A stretch of 64,000 nucleotides of DNA from JAEUPI01 sp046348365 (GCA_046348365.1 JAXMEL010000001.1:744001-808000); one strand, 5' to 3'; counted from the first letter of the stretch, positions 26,980 to 35,926 are shown. Notes: generated by a model from the letters alone, not told the origin. Translations and numbers: made by a program.

Positions 26980-28473
26980 ATGCTTCTGCAACACGCTTTC
27001 GAGCGGACAGCCAGCCGGCTGCCGAGCAAGGTAGCGCTCGTTAGCGGCGGTCGGCGAGTTGCCTACGCCGAACTGCTGCAGCGCGTGGACCATCTGGCGG
27101 CCATGCTCGCGACCCGTGGCGTGGCGCCCGGCGACCGCGTGGCGCTGTTGCTGGAGAACGATGTGGACTATGCCGTCGCGGTCCATGCGGTCCTGCGCTG
27201 CGGTGCGGTCTTCGTACCACTCACCACCACCACCAAGGCCGACAAACTCGCCTTCGTGCTGAACGACACGGAAGCCGTTGGTCTCGTGGCGGAAGACCGC
27301 CTCGCATCGGTCTGGTCGGACATGACCACCCGTTGCCCTGCCTTGCGTGTGGTGCTGCATGCACAGGCGTTCGAAGGCGGCCCCGCCACGCCCGCACCGG
27401 CGGTCGATCGCATCGACCAGGATCTCGCGGCGCTGATCTACACCTCGGGCAGCACCGGCCGGCCGAAGGGTGTGATGCTGACGCATCACAACATGCTCAG
27501 CGCCTGGCAAGCGGTGCAAGCCTATCTGGGGATGCGAGACGACGATGTGGTCGGTTTGGCCATTCCGCCCACGTTCAGTTACGGGCTCTACCACCTGCTG
27601 ATGGGCCTGGGGCTGGGCGCCACCGTGGTGTTGGAGCGGCGGGCTGCCTTCCCGGTGAAGATGGCCGAGACGCTGGCCCGTGAACGCGTAAGCCTGCTGC
27701 CCGGCGTGCCAACGTTCTGGAGCGCACTCACGGAGTTGCCCTCGATCCGCCGTTTCGACACCGGCGCCCTGCGACTGTTGACCAACGCGGCCGCCGCCCT
27801 GCCGCTGGCCACGCTGGCACGCATGCGCGAGCTTTGGCCCCAGGCGCGCATCCTGGCGATGTACGGCATGACGGAGTGCAAGCGCATCAGCTACTTGCCA
27901 CACGACGACATCGATGCGCGCCCGGGAAGCGTGGGCCGGGGCATGCCCAACCAGGAGCACTGGCTCGTGGACGAGCAAGGGCGCCGATTGCCGCATGGCT
28001 CGACGGGCGAGCTGGTGGTGCGCGGCAGCCACGTGATGCGCGGCTACTGGCGCAGGCCGGAGGAGACGGCGCGGGCGTTGCGCCCGGGCCCGAACGATGG
28101 CGAGAGGGTGCTGCACACGGGTGACCTGTTCCGCAGCGACAAGGAGGGTTACCTCTACTTCGTGTCACGCACGGACGACATCATCAAGACTCGCGGCGAG
28201 AAGGTTGCGCCGCGCGAGGTGGAAGAGGCCATCCACCTGATCGAGGGGGTGACCGGATGCGCCGTCGTGGGCGTGCCCGACGCTGCACTCGGACAGGCCG
28301 TGAAGGCCTTCGTCACCCTTCGCCCCGGTTGTGAGCTGATGCCGCGCGACATCGTCCGCCACTGCCTGGCGCGCCTGGAGAGTCACATGGCACCCAAGTA
28401 CGTGGAGGTGGTGGAGTCCCTGCCGACCACCGATTCAGGCAAAGTGCTGCATTCCGCCTTGCGGGGCAGCTGA
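26980..28473 (+). CDS. AMP-forming acyl-CoA/acyl-ACP ligase
   Basis: 497-aa adenylate-forming enzyme, second in the region. ATP motif LIYTSGSTGRPKG, MYGMTECKRISYLP, HTGDLFRSDKEGYLYFVSR and the C-terminal lysine in TTDSGKVLHSAL. The start at ATG 26980 places LLQHAFERTASRLPSKVALV at the N-terminus, normal for the family. It lies between KAS III and an ACP (24 bp), so it probably activates an acyl starter or loads the ACP. It differs from the exosortase-type ligase at 22558. Confidence 0.85.
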   Translation: MLLQHAFERTASRLPSKVALVSGGRRVAYAELLQRVDHLAAMLATRGVAPGDRVALLLENDVDYAVAVHAVLRCGAVFVPLTTTTKADKLAFVLNDTEAVGLVAEDRLASVWSDMTTRCPALRVVLHAQAFEGGPATPAPAVDRIDQDLAALIYTSGSTGRPKGVMLTHHNMLSAWQAVQAYLGMRDDDVVGLAIPPTFSYGLYHLLMGLGLGATVVLERRAAFPVKMAETLARERVSLLPGVPTFWSALTELPSIRRFDTGALRLLTNAAAALPLATLARMRELWPQARILAMYGMTECKRISYLPHDDIDARPGSVGRGMPNQEHWLVDEQGRRLPHGSTGELVVRGSHVMRGYWRRPEETARALRPGPNDGERVLHTGDLFRSDKEGYLYFVSRTDDIIKTRGEKVAPREVEEAIHLIEGVTGCAVVGVPDAALGQAVKAFVTLRPGCELMPRDIVRHCLARLESHMAPKYVEVVESLPTTDSGKVLHSALRGS

Positions 28474-28496
28474 ACAAGACGGAGGGGGGTGCCCTC

Positions 28497-28760
28497 ATGG
28501 ACGATGTCAAGGCCACCGTGCGCCGCTACATTGAAGACAACTTCTTCATGGGCGCCCGCTGCGAACCTGCACTCGGCGACCAGGATTCATTCCTCGAGAA
28601 CCACGTACTGGACTCCACCGGATTCCTCGAGCTCGTTGCCAATCTGGAAGAGACCTTCGGCATCAAGGTGACCGACGACGAGATGGTGCCCGAGAACCTC
28701 GACAGCATTGCCGCCATCGAAGCTTATCTGGTGCGCAAGCGTAGCTGCCATGCCGGCTGA
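28497..28760 (+). CDS. Acyl carrier protein (second)
   Basis: 87-aa ACP with the phosphopantetheine serine in VLDSTGFLEL (about residue 40) and the following helix LEETFGIKVTDDEMVPENL. Twenty-three bases downstream of the ligase, so the pair probably functions as adenylating enzyme and carrier. A 99-bp gap separates it from the third ACP, whose family differs. Confidence 0.85.
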   Translation: MDDVKATVRRYIEDNFFMGARCEPALGDQDSFLENHVLDSTGFLELVANLEETFGIKVTDDEMVPENLDSIAAIEAYLVRKRSCHAG

Positions 28761-28859
28761 ATTTGGGGTACGGGCCGGCAGAGGGGCTGCCTACAATCTT
28801 CTTCTCCCAGCGAGGCCGCTAGGCCTTGGCGAGTTCTTCGAGATCACCCAGGAAACCTG

Positions 28860-29111
28860 ATGGATGTGCTCAAGGATGTGAACCGTGTGCTCGACGAAGT
28901 GCTGAGCCTTGGCGGCCGGGCCGCGGGCTTCACGCGCGAGACCGCGTTGCTCGGCGCCATACCGGAACTCGACTCGATGGCCGTTGTTTCGCTAATCGGC
29001 GCGCTCGAGACACGATTCGGGATCGTTGCCGAGGACGACGAGATCTCGGGCGATACCTTCGCCACCGTCGGTTCGCTGGTCGACTTCGTGACGTCCATGC
29101 TCGACGCCTGA
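28860..29111 (+). CDS. Acyl carrier protein, exosortase A cluster type (third)
   Basis: 83-aa ACP with the serine motif PELDSMAVVSLI (about residue 39) and RFGIVAEDDEISGDTFATV. This pattern is the one usually found beside exosortase-A-associated hydrolases, and hydrolase 2 follows after 20 bp. The broken copy at 24211-24291 has the same tail. Together they bracket the inserted SDR-to-ACP block. Confidence 0.85.
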   Translation: MDVLKDVNRVLDEVLSLGGRAAGFTRETALLGAIPELDSMAVVSLIGALETRFGIVAEDDEISGDTFATVGSLVDFVTSMLDA

Positions 29112-29131
29112 GCGGCGCGCGTAGCTGTTCG

Positions 29132-29983
29132 GTGCAGCAGTTCGAGGCATTCTTCGTGCAGCCGCCTGGCGGCGGCCAGCGCCTGTGCATCCACACGCCG
29201 CCAACGGGCACGGGCCGGGGCGCGGTGCTTCATGCGCATGCTTTCGGCGAAGAGATGAACAAGTCGCGGCGAATGTGCGCACTTGGCGCCCGCGCCATGG
29301 CCACGGCTGGATTCGCCGTGCTTCAGATCGACCTGCTCGGCTGCGGAGACTCGAGCGCAGAATTCGGCGAGGCAACCTGGTCGGACTGGGTCGACGATCT
29401 TGCATTCGGTGTCCAGTGGCTGAGAGATCGCTATCGCGACGTGCCGTTGTGGCTCTGGGGTCATCGTGCCGGCGCGCTGCTGTGCTCTGCACTGCTGGGG
29501 CGGTACCCGATGGCGAATCTGCTCCTGTGGAACCCCGTGCTGCAAGGCAAGGCCGTCACGCAACAGATGTTGCGGCTGAAATCAGCGGCCAACTGGGCCG
29601 CAGGCGATGGTGGAAAGGCTGCTGCCGCCGCGGCGAAGGCCGATCTGGAGGCCGGCAAGACGGTGGAGATCGCCGGCTACGACTTGACGCCGACGATGGC
29701 CGCGGCCATCGACGCGGCGACGCTGGTGCCCGTCAAGGCCGATCATCGCCAGCGGTTCGTTTGGCTGGAGGTGGCTGGCAGCGATGAGCAGATCTCGCTC
29801 TCGCCGTCGGCGCAAGCGCAGCTGCCGCGATGGCGCTCCCATGGCTGGAACATCCAGGCCAAAGCCGTCAGCGGACCCATGTTCTGGCAAACGGCCGAGA
29901 TCGAGGTCTCGCCGGCCCTCACCGAGGCCACTGCATCATTGCTCACGCAGCCGCAGGCCGCCATGGAACTCGACCCAGCGTGA
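29132..29983 (+). CDS. Hydrolase 2, exosortase A system-associated
   Basis: 283-aa alpha/beta-hydrolase-like protein matching the exosortase-A-associated hydrolase 2 family (TIGR03101). The N-terminal HAHAFGEEMNKSRRM and IDLLGCGDSSAEFG are family hallmarks. The nucleophile elbow position reads GHRAG, with Arg where a Ser/Cys/Asp nucleophile would be, so catalysis by the usual mechanism is doubtful. I chose the GTG at 29132; the open frame reaches back over the ACP but has no homology there. It overlaps hydrolase 1 by four bases. Confidence 0.82.
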   Translation: MQQFEAFFVQPPGGGQRLCIHTPPTGTGRGAVLHAHAFGEEMNKSRRMCALGARAMATAGFAVLQIDLLGCGDSSAEFGEATWSDWVDDLAFGVQWLRDRYRDVPLWLWGHRAGALLCSALLGRYPMANLLLWNPVLQGKAVTQQMLRLKSAANWAAGDGGKAAAAAAKADLEAGKTVEIAGYDLTPTMAAAIDAATLVPVKADHRQRFVWLEVAGSDEQISLSPSAQAQLPRWRSHGWNIQAKAVSGPMFWQTAEIEVSPALTEATASLLTQPQAAMELDPA

Positions 29984-30852
29984 ACGATTCGGTCGTCGAG
30001 GAAGTGCTGACCTTCCGCTGCGGCGGTGACCTGTTGCCGGGGATCGTGTCAAGGCCCGCGACGCCCTGCGGCGACCTGGGTGTCGTCATCGTCGTCGGCG
30101 GGCCTCAGTATCGTGCGGGCAGCCACCGCCAATTCGTGCTGTGGTCGCGCGCCATTGCTACTGCCGGCATGCCCTCGATGCGATTCGACGTGCGTGGCAT
30201 GGGCGACGCCGGCGGAGAACAGCGAAGCTTCACCGAGATCGACGACGACATTGCCGCGGCCATTGATGTCTTCACGGCACGTACGAACATCCGCCGCGTG
30301 GTGCTTGCCGGCTTGTGCGACGGCGCCTCGGCCGCCCTGCTGTATCTCGACGCGCGGCCGGACCCGCGGGTACACGGCGTTGCCCTGCTGAACCCTTGGA
30401 TACGCTCGGCCGAAAGCCAGGCCCGCATGGTGGTGCGCCACTACTATCTTCGACGCCTCACCGACATCGGCTTCTGGAGCAAGCTGCTTCGGGGTGAGGT
30501 CGCGCGCAGCGCGCTAAGCGAAGCCTTTGCCAAGCTGCGAGCGCAGTTTGGTCGTCACGCCCACGCGAATGCCGCCGAAGGCGCGGCCGACGCAAGCTAT
30601 CAGCGGCGGATGGCACGTGCGCTGGCCGCGCTGCCTGGCCCGGCGCTCGTGGTATTGAGCGGTGAGGACTACACGGCGCGGGAATTTGCAGATCACGCCG
30701 CAGGAGACTCCGTTTGGCGGCAGGCCTTGGCGCTCCCGCAGGTGCGCCGGTTCGATCTGCCGGGCGCCGATCACACATTCTCTGCTTCGATTCACCGGCG
30801 ACAATTGGAGCAAGCCAGCATCGTGTGGCTAACCGAGGTATGCCTGCCTTGA
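29980..30852 (+). CDS. Hydrolase 1, exosortase A system-associated
   Basis: 290-aa alpha/beta hydrolase matching exosortase-A-associated hydrolase 1 (TIGR03100). Key segments are VGGPQYRAGSHRQF (oxyanion side), RFDVRGMGDAGG and the elbow GLCDGASAAL, in which the nucleophile would be Cys. A C-terminal GADHTFS supplies the likely His. GTG 29980 overlaps the preceding TGA (GTGA). With hydrolase 2, the ligase and the decarboxylase it makes up the known exosortase A accessory gene group of unknown chemistry. Confidence 0.85.
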   Translation: MNDSVVEEVLTFRCGGDLLPGIVSRPATPCGDLGVVIVVGGPQYRAGSHRQFVLWSRAIATAGMPSMRFDVRGMGDAGGEQRSFTEIDDDIAAAIDVFTARTNIRRVVLAGLCDGASAALLYLDARPDPRVHGVALLNPWIRSAESQARMVVRHYYLRRLTDIGFWSKLLRGEVARSALSEAFAKLRAQFGRHAHANAAEGAADASYQRRMARALAALPGPALVVLSGEDYTAREFADHAAGDSVWRQALALPQVRRFDLPGADHTFSASIHRRQLEQASIVWLTEVCLP

Positions 30853-30933
30853 GTGTGCGGCTGAACATCAACGGTCGCCGCATACCAGGGTCGGTTGCAC
30901 CGCTGTCGAAGACCTCGGCACTTGGTTAGGCAA

Positions 30934-32199
30934 ATGAGAAACACAGTGTCACGACGCAGCGTGCTGCTGGTGGCCTACCACTTTCCACCTCTGGCGGGCA
31001 GCAGCGGAATCCAGCGCACGCTGCGCTTCGTGCAGCACCTGCCGGCGCTAGGTTGGACTCCGCTTGTGCTGACGGCACAGCTGCGTGCCTATGAGAGTAC
31101 GAGCAACGACCTGCTGCCTGAAGTGCCACCCGACACAGTGGTGGAGCGCGCCTTCGCGCTGGACACTGCGCGGCATCTGTCCGTCAGCGGCCGCTACGTG
31201 GGTGCAATGGCCCGGCCGGACCGTTGGATAAGCTGGCGCTTCGACGCCGTGCGCCGAGGCATGGCGTTGATTCGCCGCCACCGACCGAGTGCGATCTGGA
31301 GCACTTACCCGATAGCTACCGCACACGTCATCGGCGCCGAGCTTCAGCGAAGGAGCGGCCTGCCGTGGATCGCCGACTTCCGTGATCCGATGGCCCAGGA
31401 AGGCTATCCATCTGATCCGTTGACCTGGGCAAGCTACGACCGCATAGAGCGCAATGCACTGCTCACGGCCGTTGCCAGCACCTTCACGACGCCCGGCGCC
31501 GCGGCCGAGTATCGGAGACGCTATCCCCAGGCAGCTTACCGCATAGACGTGCTGGAAAACGGTTTCGACGAAGCGAGTTTCGCCAGTGTCGACCTTGATG
31601 CCATCGCGGCCTTGGGGCGATTGAATCCGGGTGCGATCACACTGCTGCACAGCGGCATTGTTTACCCTAGCGAGCGGGACCCTACTCAGCTGATGATCGC
31701 GCTGCGTCGCCTGCACGACGCCGGCACCATCGCACCCGGCGCCTTGCAGCTGCGCTTCCGAGCCGCGGTGGAAGACGACCTGATCAATCGTCTGGCCGCC
31801 GAACACGGCGTGCAAGCCTACGTAGAGACATGGCCGGCCGTGCCCTACCAGAAGGCGCTCGAAGAGATGCTGCGCGCCGACGGCCTGCTCGTGCTGCAAG
31901 CCAACAACTGCAACGAGCAGATTCCGGCCAAGGTCTACGAGTACATCCGTGCCGGCCGGCCCATTCTGGGCCTGACAGACCCGCGCGGTGACACGGCTGG
32001 CGTACTGCGCTCCGCAGGCTTCAATCACTTGGCAGCGCTGGAGTCCGCAGACGCGATCGTTCGTGCGATGGAAGTCTTTCTGCGAGACCTGCGCTCCGGA
32101 CAGGCCCATGTGCCGAACGCCGCAGCGGTGCACGGCGCCTCGCGCCTGGCGCGCAGCGAGGCGTTCGCACGCCTGCTCGAGCGCGTTACCGCTCAGTAA
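30934..32199 (+). CDS. Glycosyltransferase family 4
   Basis: 421-aa GT-B glycosyltransferase, probably cytoplasmic and peripheral to the inner membrane. N-terminal LLVAYHFPPLAGSSGIQR carries the Gly-rich donor/acceptor loop; the middle has WIADFRDPMAQEGYP and VLENGFDEASF; a C-terminal QIPAKVYEYIRAGRPILG matches the acidic E-x-E-type region of this subfamily. ATG 30934 follows AGG at good distance. Sits 81 bp after hydrolase 1 and ahead of the AAC(3)-like gene. Confidence 0.85.
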   Translation: MRNTVSRRSVLLVAYHFPPLAGSSGIQRTLRFVQHLPALGWTPLVLTAQLRAYESTSNDLLPEVPPDTVVERAFALDTARHLSVSGRYVGAMARPDRWISWRFDAVRRGMALIRRHRPSAIWSTYPIATAHVIGAELQRRSGLPWIADFRDPMAQEGYPSDPLTWASYDRIERNALLTAVASTFTTPGAAAEYRRRYPQAAYRIDVLENGFDEASFASVDLDAIAALGRLNPGAITLLHSGIVYPSERDPTQLMIALRRLHDAGTIAPGALQLRFRAAVEDDLINRLAAEHGVQAYVETWPAVPYQKALEEMLRADGLLVLQANNCNEQIPAKVYEYIRAGRPILGLTDPRGDTAGVLRSAGFNHLAALESADAIVRAMEVFLRDLRSGQAHVPNAAAVHGASRLARSEAFARLLERVTAQ

Positions 32200-32315
32200 C
32201 CGAGTCTCGCGTCAAATGGCACCTCATCGACCAGGAGTCCAAGCGTAAGTGCGCAGCCGCTTGCGACTTGGAAACAAGCGATCGTCTCCTTCGTCTTGAC
32301 CGCCACCCCTCGAAA

Positions 32316-33176
32316 ATGACGCTGCTGCAAACCTTGAAACAGGCGGCGAAGACGCAGCGTTCGCGATGGCGGGTAGCGTGGGCACAGCGCTTCGGCGCAT
32401 ACGGGCCACCTGAGCTCCTCGCCGCGTTGCGCCGCATCGGCGTCCGGCCCGGTGATTGCGTGATGCTGCATAGTGCCTTTTCCGGCGCCAACGGTTTTCG
32501 CGGAACGATCCCGGAGTTGATCGACAGCTTTGTCGAAGCGGTCAGGCCCCAGGGCCACCTCATGATGGTATCGCTGCCGTATCGGACGGCATCGCTGGAC
32601 TGGCTCCAGAGCGGACGGCGATTCGACGTGCGCCGAACACCCTCGATGATGGGCCTGGTGTCGGAGACCTTCCGTCGGCGAGGCGATGTGCTGCGAAGCC
32701 TTCATCCGACGCACCCGATCCTGGTGCACGGCCCGCGCGCGCGGCAGATCGTCGATGCGCACCCCGAGTGCCTGTATCCCTGCGGGCCCGGCACGCCGTT
32801 CGAGGAACTCCTCAAGCTCGATGGCTGCTCGGTGTTCTTCAACGTACCCATCGACACGTTCACGTTCTTCCACTATCTGGAGCACCACGTGTGCTCGAGC
32901 CTGCCGTTCCCGCTGTACACCGAACAGCCGTTCGATTCACCCGTAGTCGACGCCGATGGCCTGGTGCGGATCGTTCGCACCTACGCGTTCGCGCGGGACG
33001 CCATCCAGCGCCGCCGGCCGGAGCGGCTGTACGACGAACTGCGGGCGCGGAAGCTAGTGCGGCGCGCGCGCGTCGGTGCGTCGGAACTGCTCGCAGTGCG
33101 CGTGCGCGATGCATTGACCTGTACCGACGAACTGCTGCGCCGCGGCAAGCTGTTCTACGACATGCCGCCGGCCTGA
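32316..33176 (+). CDS. AAC(3)-family N-acyltransferase-like protein
   Basis: 286-aa protein of the aminoglycoside 3-N-acetyltransferase fold (antibiotic_NAT family). Hallmarks: VMLHSAFSGANGFRGTIPELIDSF near the N-terminus, MGLVSETFRRRGD, the SLHPTHPILVHGPRA core and GPGTPFEELL. The second ATG (32316) is favoured over 32268. In polysaccharide loci such homologues are better seen as amino-sugar acyltransferases than as resistance enzymes. Its place among ACP, FabZ- and FabL-like genes suggests it may transfer the acyl group to a sugar amine; this is inference. Confidence 0.75.
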   Translation: MTLLQTLKQAAKTQRSRWRVAWAQRFGAYGPPELLAALRRIGVRPGDCVMLHSAFSGANGFRGTIPELIDSFVEAVRPQGHLMMVSLPYRTASLDWLQSGRRFDVRRTPSMMGLVSETFRRRGDVLRSLHPTHPILVHGPRARQIVDAHPECLYPCGPGTPFEELLKLDGCSVFFNVPIDTFTFFHYLEHHVCSSLPFPLYTEQPFDSPVVDADGLVRIVRTYAFARDAIQRRRPERLYDELRARKLVRRARVGASELLAVRVRDALTCTDELLRRGKLFYDMPPA

Positions 33177-33200
33177 TCGCCCGGCAGGGTGTCACGCTTG

Positions 33201-33232
33201 CCCCGGGATCCCGCAAGGCGGGGGATCCGGGG
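33201..33232. repeat. GC-rich inverted repeat (hairpin) between AAC(3)-like and dehydratase genes
   Basis: The arms CCCCGGGATCCC and GGGGATCCGGGG can pair over about 11 bp with a single bulged G and a short loop GCAAGGC. No T-run follows, so a simple intrinsic terminator is unlikely. It sits in the 143-bp gap before the second dehydratase, where a new transcript may begin. It could also be a REP-like element. Confidence 0.4.
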
Positions 33233-33319
33233 TGGCAGACACGGGATGAAATCCGACCGGGTCTTGGGCTAATCTCCAGCATCGAAAAAACTCGAGCCGG
33301 CAGGAGACCGAGCTGAACC

Positions 33320-33772
33320 ATGCGCTTCCTGCTGGTCGACCGAATCGAAGAACTGGAGCCGGGGCGCCGAGTGCTGGCGCACACGACGGTTCCTGCGGAC
33401 CTCGAGCTGTTCCGGGACCATTTTCCCGGCTTCCCGGTCATGCCCGGTGTGCTGCTCACCGAGATGATGGGACAGGCCGCGGCCAAGGCGCTCGACGCGG
33501 TGCGAGTGCCTCGGGAGAAGGCGCTCCTGGGATGCATACAGTCGGCCACGTTTCGCGACTGGGTCAAGCCAGGTGACGCGTGCACGTTGCGCGGCACGAT
33601 CGTAACAAGCAAGCCGCGATTCGCGAACGCCGAGTGTGAGATCGAGGTGCGAGGCCGCGTGGTGGCGCAGTGCAAACTGATGTTCACCTTCATGCCCGTC
33701 GAGAACTTCGCGCCCGGCTTTGCCGACGCACAGCTCGACGCCTTTCTTGCAAAGAGCGGCCAGTCGACATGA
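33320..33772 (+). CDS. FabZ-like 3-hydroxyacyl-ACP dehydratase (copy 2)
   Basis: 150-aa hotdog-fold protein, clearly paralogous to 25447-25908. It repeats the DHFPGFPVMPGVLLTEMMGQ motif and the CKLMFTFMPVENFAP end. The stop overlaps the FabL-like start (ATGA), so the dehydratase and enoyl reductase are made together, a natural pair in chain reduction. Two dehydratases may mean two substrates of different length, or a duplication. Confidence 0.82.
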   Translation: MRFLLVDRIEELEPGRRVLAHTTVPADLELFRDHFPGFPVMPGVLLTEMMGQAAAKALDAVRVPREKALLGCIQSATFRDWVKPGDACTLRGTIVTSKPRFANAECEIEVRGRVVAQCKLMFTFMPVENFAPGFADAQLDAFLAKSGQST

Positions 33773-34530
33773 GCGAGATGTTCCAACTCGGCGGGCAAAC
33801 CGTGCTCGTCACGGGCGGGACGCGAGGCATAGGCCGCGCCATTTCGCTGGAACTTGCGCGTGCCGGCGCAAGCGTGGTGGCCAACTACGCACGCAACGAT
33901 GCCGCTGCCCAGGCGCTCACCGATGCGGCGGCGGCAGAATTTCTGCAGGTTGAGGTGCTTCGCGGCGACCTGAGTTCGCCCAAAGGCATGGCCGCGGTGC
34001 AGGAGCGGCTGGCCGCGTTGCCGCCGGGCAAGCTGTCGGTCGTCCACGCAGCCGCCAGTGGAGTGCACCGCCCGTTCGAGCAACTCACGCTGCGCCATTG
34101 GGACTTCACGATGGCGTTGAACGTGCGCGCCTTCTTCGAGCTGGTGCAGGCGCTGCGCCCGGCGCTCGGTGATGGTTCGGCCGTCGTGGCGCTGTCATCG
34201 GCCGGCGCGGTGCGTGCGGTGCCTTCTTATGCCGCAATTGGAAGTTCGAAGGGTGCGCTGGAGGCGCTTTGCCGCCACCTCGCGGCCGAGCTGGCACCGC
34301 ATGGCGTCCGCGTGAACATCGTGTCGCCGGGAGGCGTGATGACGGAGGCGTGGGACAGCTTTCCCGACAACGAGCGCCGCGCCGCGGAGGGCGCCGCCCG
34401 GACGCCGATGGGGCGTTTGGTGACGCCGCCGGAGGTGGCGCGCTTGGTTCGGTTCCTCGTCAGCCCGGCGTCGACTGGCATCGTTGGCCAGACGCTGGTG
34501 ATTGACGGTGGGGCGCGGATTGTCGACTGA
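33769..34530 (+). CDS. FabL-like enoyl-ACP reductase (SDR)
   Basis: 253-aa SDR with NADPH motif TGGTRGIGR. Instead of the usual Tyr-x3-Lys, the active site is SYAAIGSSKGALEAL: Tyr154 and Lys161 are spaced Tyr-x6-Lys, as in enoyl-ACP reductases such as Bacillus FabL. Further FabL-like segments are AAASGVHRPFEQL, RHWDFTMALNV, RTPMGRLV and GQTLVIDGG. It would complete a reductive cycle (KAS III, ketoreductase, dehydratase, enoyl reductase). ATG 33769 overlaps the dehydratase stop. Confidence 0.78.
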   Translation: MSEMFQLGGQTVLVTGGTRGIGRAISLELARAGASVVANYARNDAAAQALTDAAAAEFLQVEVLRGDLSSPKGMAAVQERLAALPPGKLSVVHAAASGVHRPFEQLTLRHWDFTMALNVRAFFELVQALRPALGDGSAVVALSSAGAVRAVPSYAAIGSSKGALEALCRHLAAELAPHGVRVNIVSPGGVMTEAWDSFPDNERRAAEGAARTPMGRLVTPPEVARLVRFLVSPASTGIVGQTLVIDGGARIVD

Positions 34531-34601
34531 GGCTCGCGCAATCAAAGTATTGAAGGGCATTCGCCCGCAGCTGAAATAGCCCAACTGCGGGAACACGACC
34601 A

Positions 34602-35783
34602 ATGAAGCGGGCAATCAAGCTGATGATGGGCCGCGTGGCGATTCCCAAGGCCGCGCGAGACTCCGCGCGTCGCGATGCCGCCGGCCTCCCAGTCGAAGAT
34701 CCGGGGACCGAGCGGGTGCTGCCGGCGGTGATGGGCTGGCTGTGTCGGGCGCAGGATGTGTCGGCCAGCCACGATGGTGGAGTGGCCCGCGACTTCAGCC
34801 TACTCAAGGGTTGGGCGACGTCCTACCCTGAGACGACCGGCTACATCATCCCCACATTTCTCGACTACGCCAGGCGCACCGGGCAGCGTTCTTTTCACGA
34901 GCGCGCTCTCCGTATGACCGACTGGCTGGTCCGCATCCAGTTACCCTGCGGCGGGTTTCAGGGCGGGAAGATCGACTCCAAGCCAGTAGTCCCTGTTACT
35001 TTCAACACGGGACAGATCCTGCTCGGTTTGGCGGCCGCACAAGCTGAAACCGGCCGCTACCTTGCACCGATGCGCCGCGCGGCCGATTGGCTGGTCGCCA
35101 CCCAGGACGCTGACGGCGCCTGGCGCAAGCATGAGTCGCCGTTCGCAGCGAAAGGCGACAAGCAGTACGAAACGCACGTGGCCTGGGGCTTGTTTGAGGC
35201 CGAGCGCGTGGATCCGGGCCGAGGCTATCGCGAAGCTGGCCTGCGCAACGTGCGCTGGGCGATCGACGATCTGCCGGCCAACGGATGGTTTTCGCGCTGC
35301 GACTTGAGCGGCGCCCCAGCACCGATCACGCACACGCTGGGCTATGCGTTGCGTGGCGTGATCGAGGCCCATCGCCTCGCGCCCGACCCCCAGCTGATTG
35401 ATTCGGCGCAACGTACGGCTGACGGCCTGTGCAGCGCGCTGGCCGACGATGGCTACCTGCCGGGCATGCTCGACCGGAACTGGCAAGCCGTGGTTGATTG
35501 GGCTTGTCTGACCGGGACCGCCCAGGTGGCAGCCTGCTGGATGCTGCTTGCTAGACTCGCTGGACGCGCCGACTACCTTGAACCCGCGCGAAAGGCCAAC
35601 CGCTACCTCCGACGGACTGTGGCACTCTCGGGCGCAGCCGACCAAGTGGGCGCCATCCGCGGCTCGTTCCCGATCAACGGGGAATACGGAGCGTACGAGT
35701 ACCCGAACTGGGCGGCGAAGTTCGTTGCCGACAGCTTGATTTTGGAGGCCGACATTGCGAGTCCCGGAGTGCCACTGACGTGA
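34602..35783 (+). CDS. Predicted alpha/alpha-toroid protein, function unknown
   Basis: 393-aa protein without signal peptide. It shows repeated helix pairs and loops such as GGFQGG, FNTGQILLGLAAA, DGAWRKHESPF and YEYPNWAAKFVADSL. These resemble the alpha/alpha-barrel of six-hairpin glycosidases, lyases and prenyltransferase-like proteins. Candidate carboxylates are present, but I cannot assign a catalytic pair. It could trim or epimerise a glycan inside the cell. It stands 71 bp after the FabL-like gene and before the CDP-sugar cassette. Confidence 0.6.
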   Translation: MKRAIKLMMGRVAIPKAARDSARRDAAGLPVEDPGTERVLPAVMGWLCRAQDVSASHDGGVARDFSLLKGWATSYPETTGYIIPTFLDYARRTGQRSFHERALRMTDWLVRIQLPCGGFQGGKIDSKPVVPVTFNTGQILLGLAAAQAETGRYLAPMRRAADWLVATQDADGAWRKHESPFAAKGDKQYETHVAWGLFEAERVDPGRGYREAGLRNVRWAIDDLPANGWFSRCDLSGAPAPITHTLGYALRGVIEAHRLAPDPQLIDSAQRTADGLCSALADDGYLPGMLDRNWQAVVDWACLTGTAQVAACWMLLARLAGRADYLEPARKANRYLRRTVALSGAADQVGAIRGSFPINGEYGAYEYPNWAAKFVADSLILEADIASPGVPLT

Positions 35784-35926
35784 CAGCCAGCTTCGCCGCC
35801 TCCCGTCCGTTAGAGTTCGCGGCTCGGCACCACCCTTGGGTGCAGGATCGATTGCGAACGTGGAATGCTACAAGATGCCGTGATCTTCCCTCGGCGCCGT
35901 CGCCTCGCTAGTGGGTTCCATTCGCC

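Noticed and set aside
28762..28797. Promoter with TACAAT before the third ACP gene
   Set aside because: TACAAT is a good -10 match, but no -35 element lies at 16-18 bp; TTTGGG is 24 bp away.
32316..33176. Aminoglycoside resistance gene (AAC(3))
   Set aside because: The fold is present, but the context is polysaccharide and acyl-carrier genes with no resistance or mobile markers; a sugar acyltransferase is more likely.
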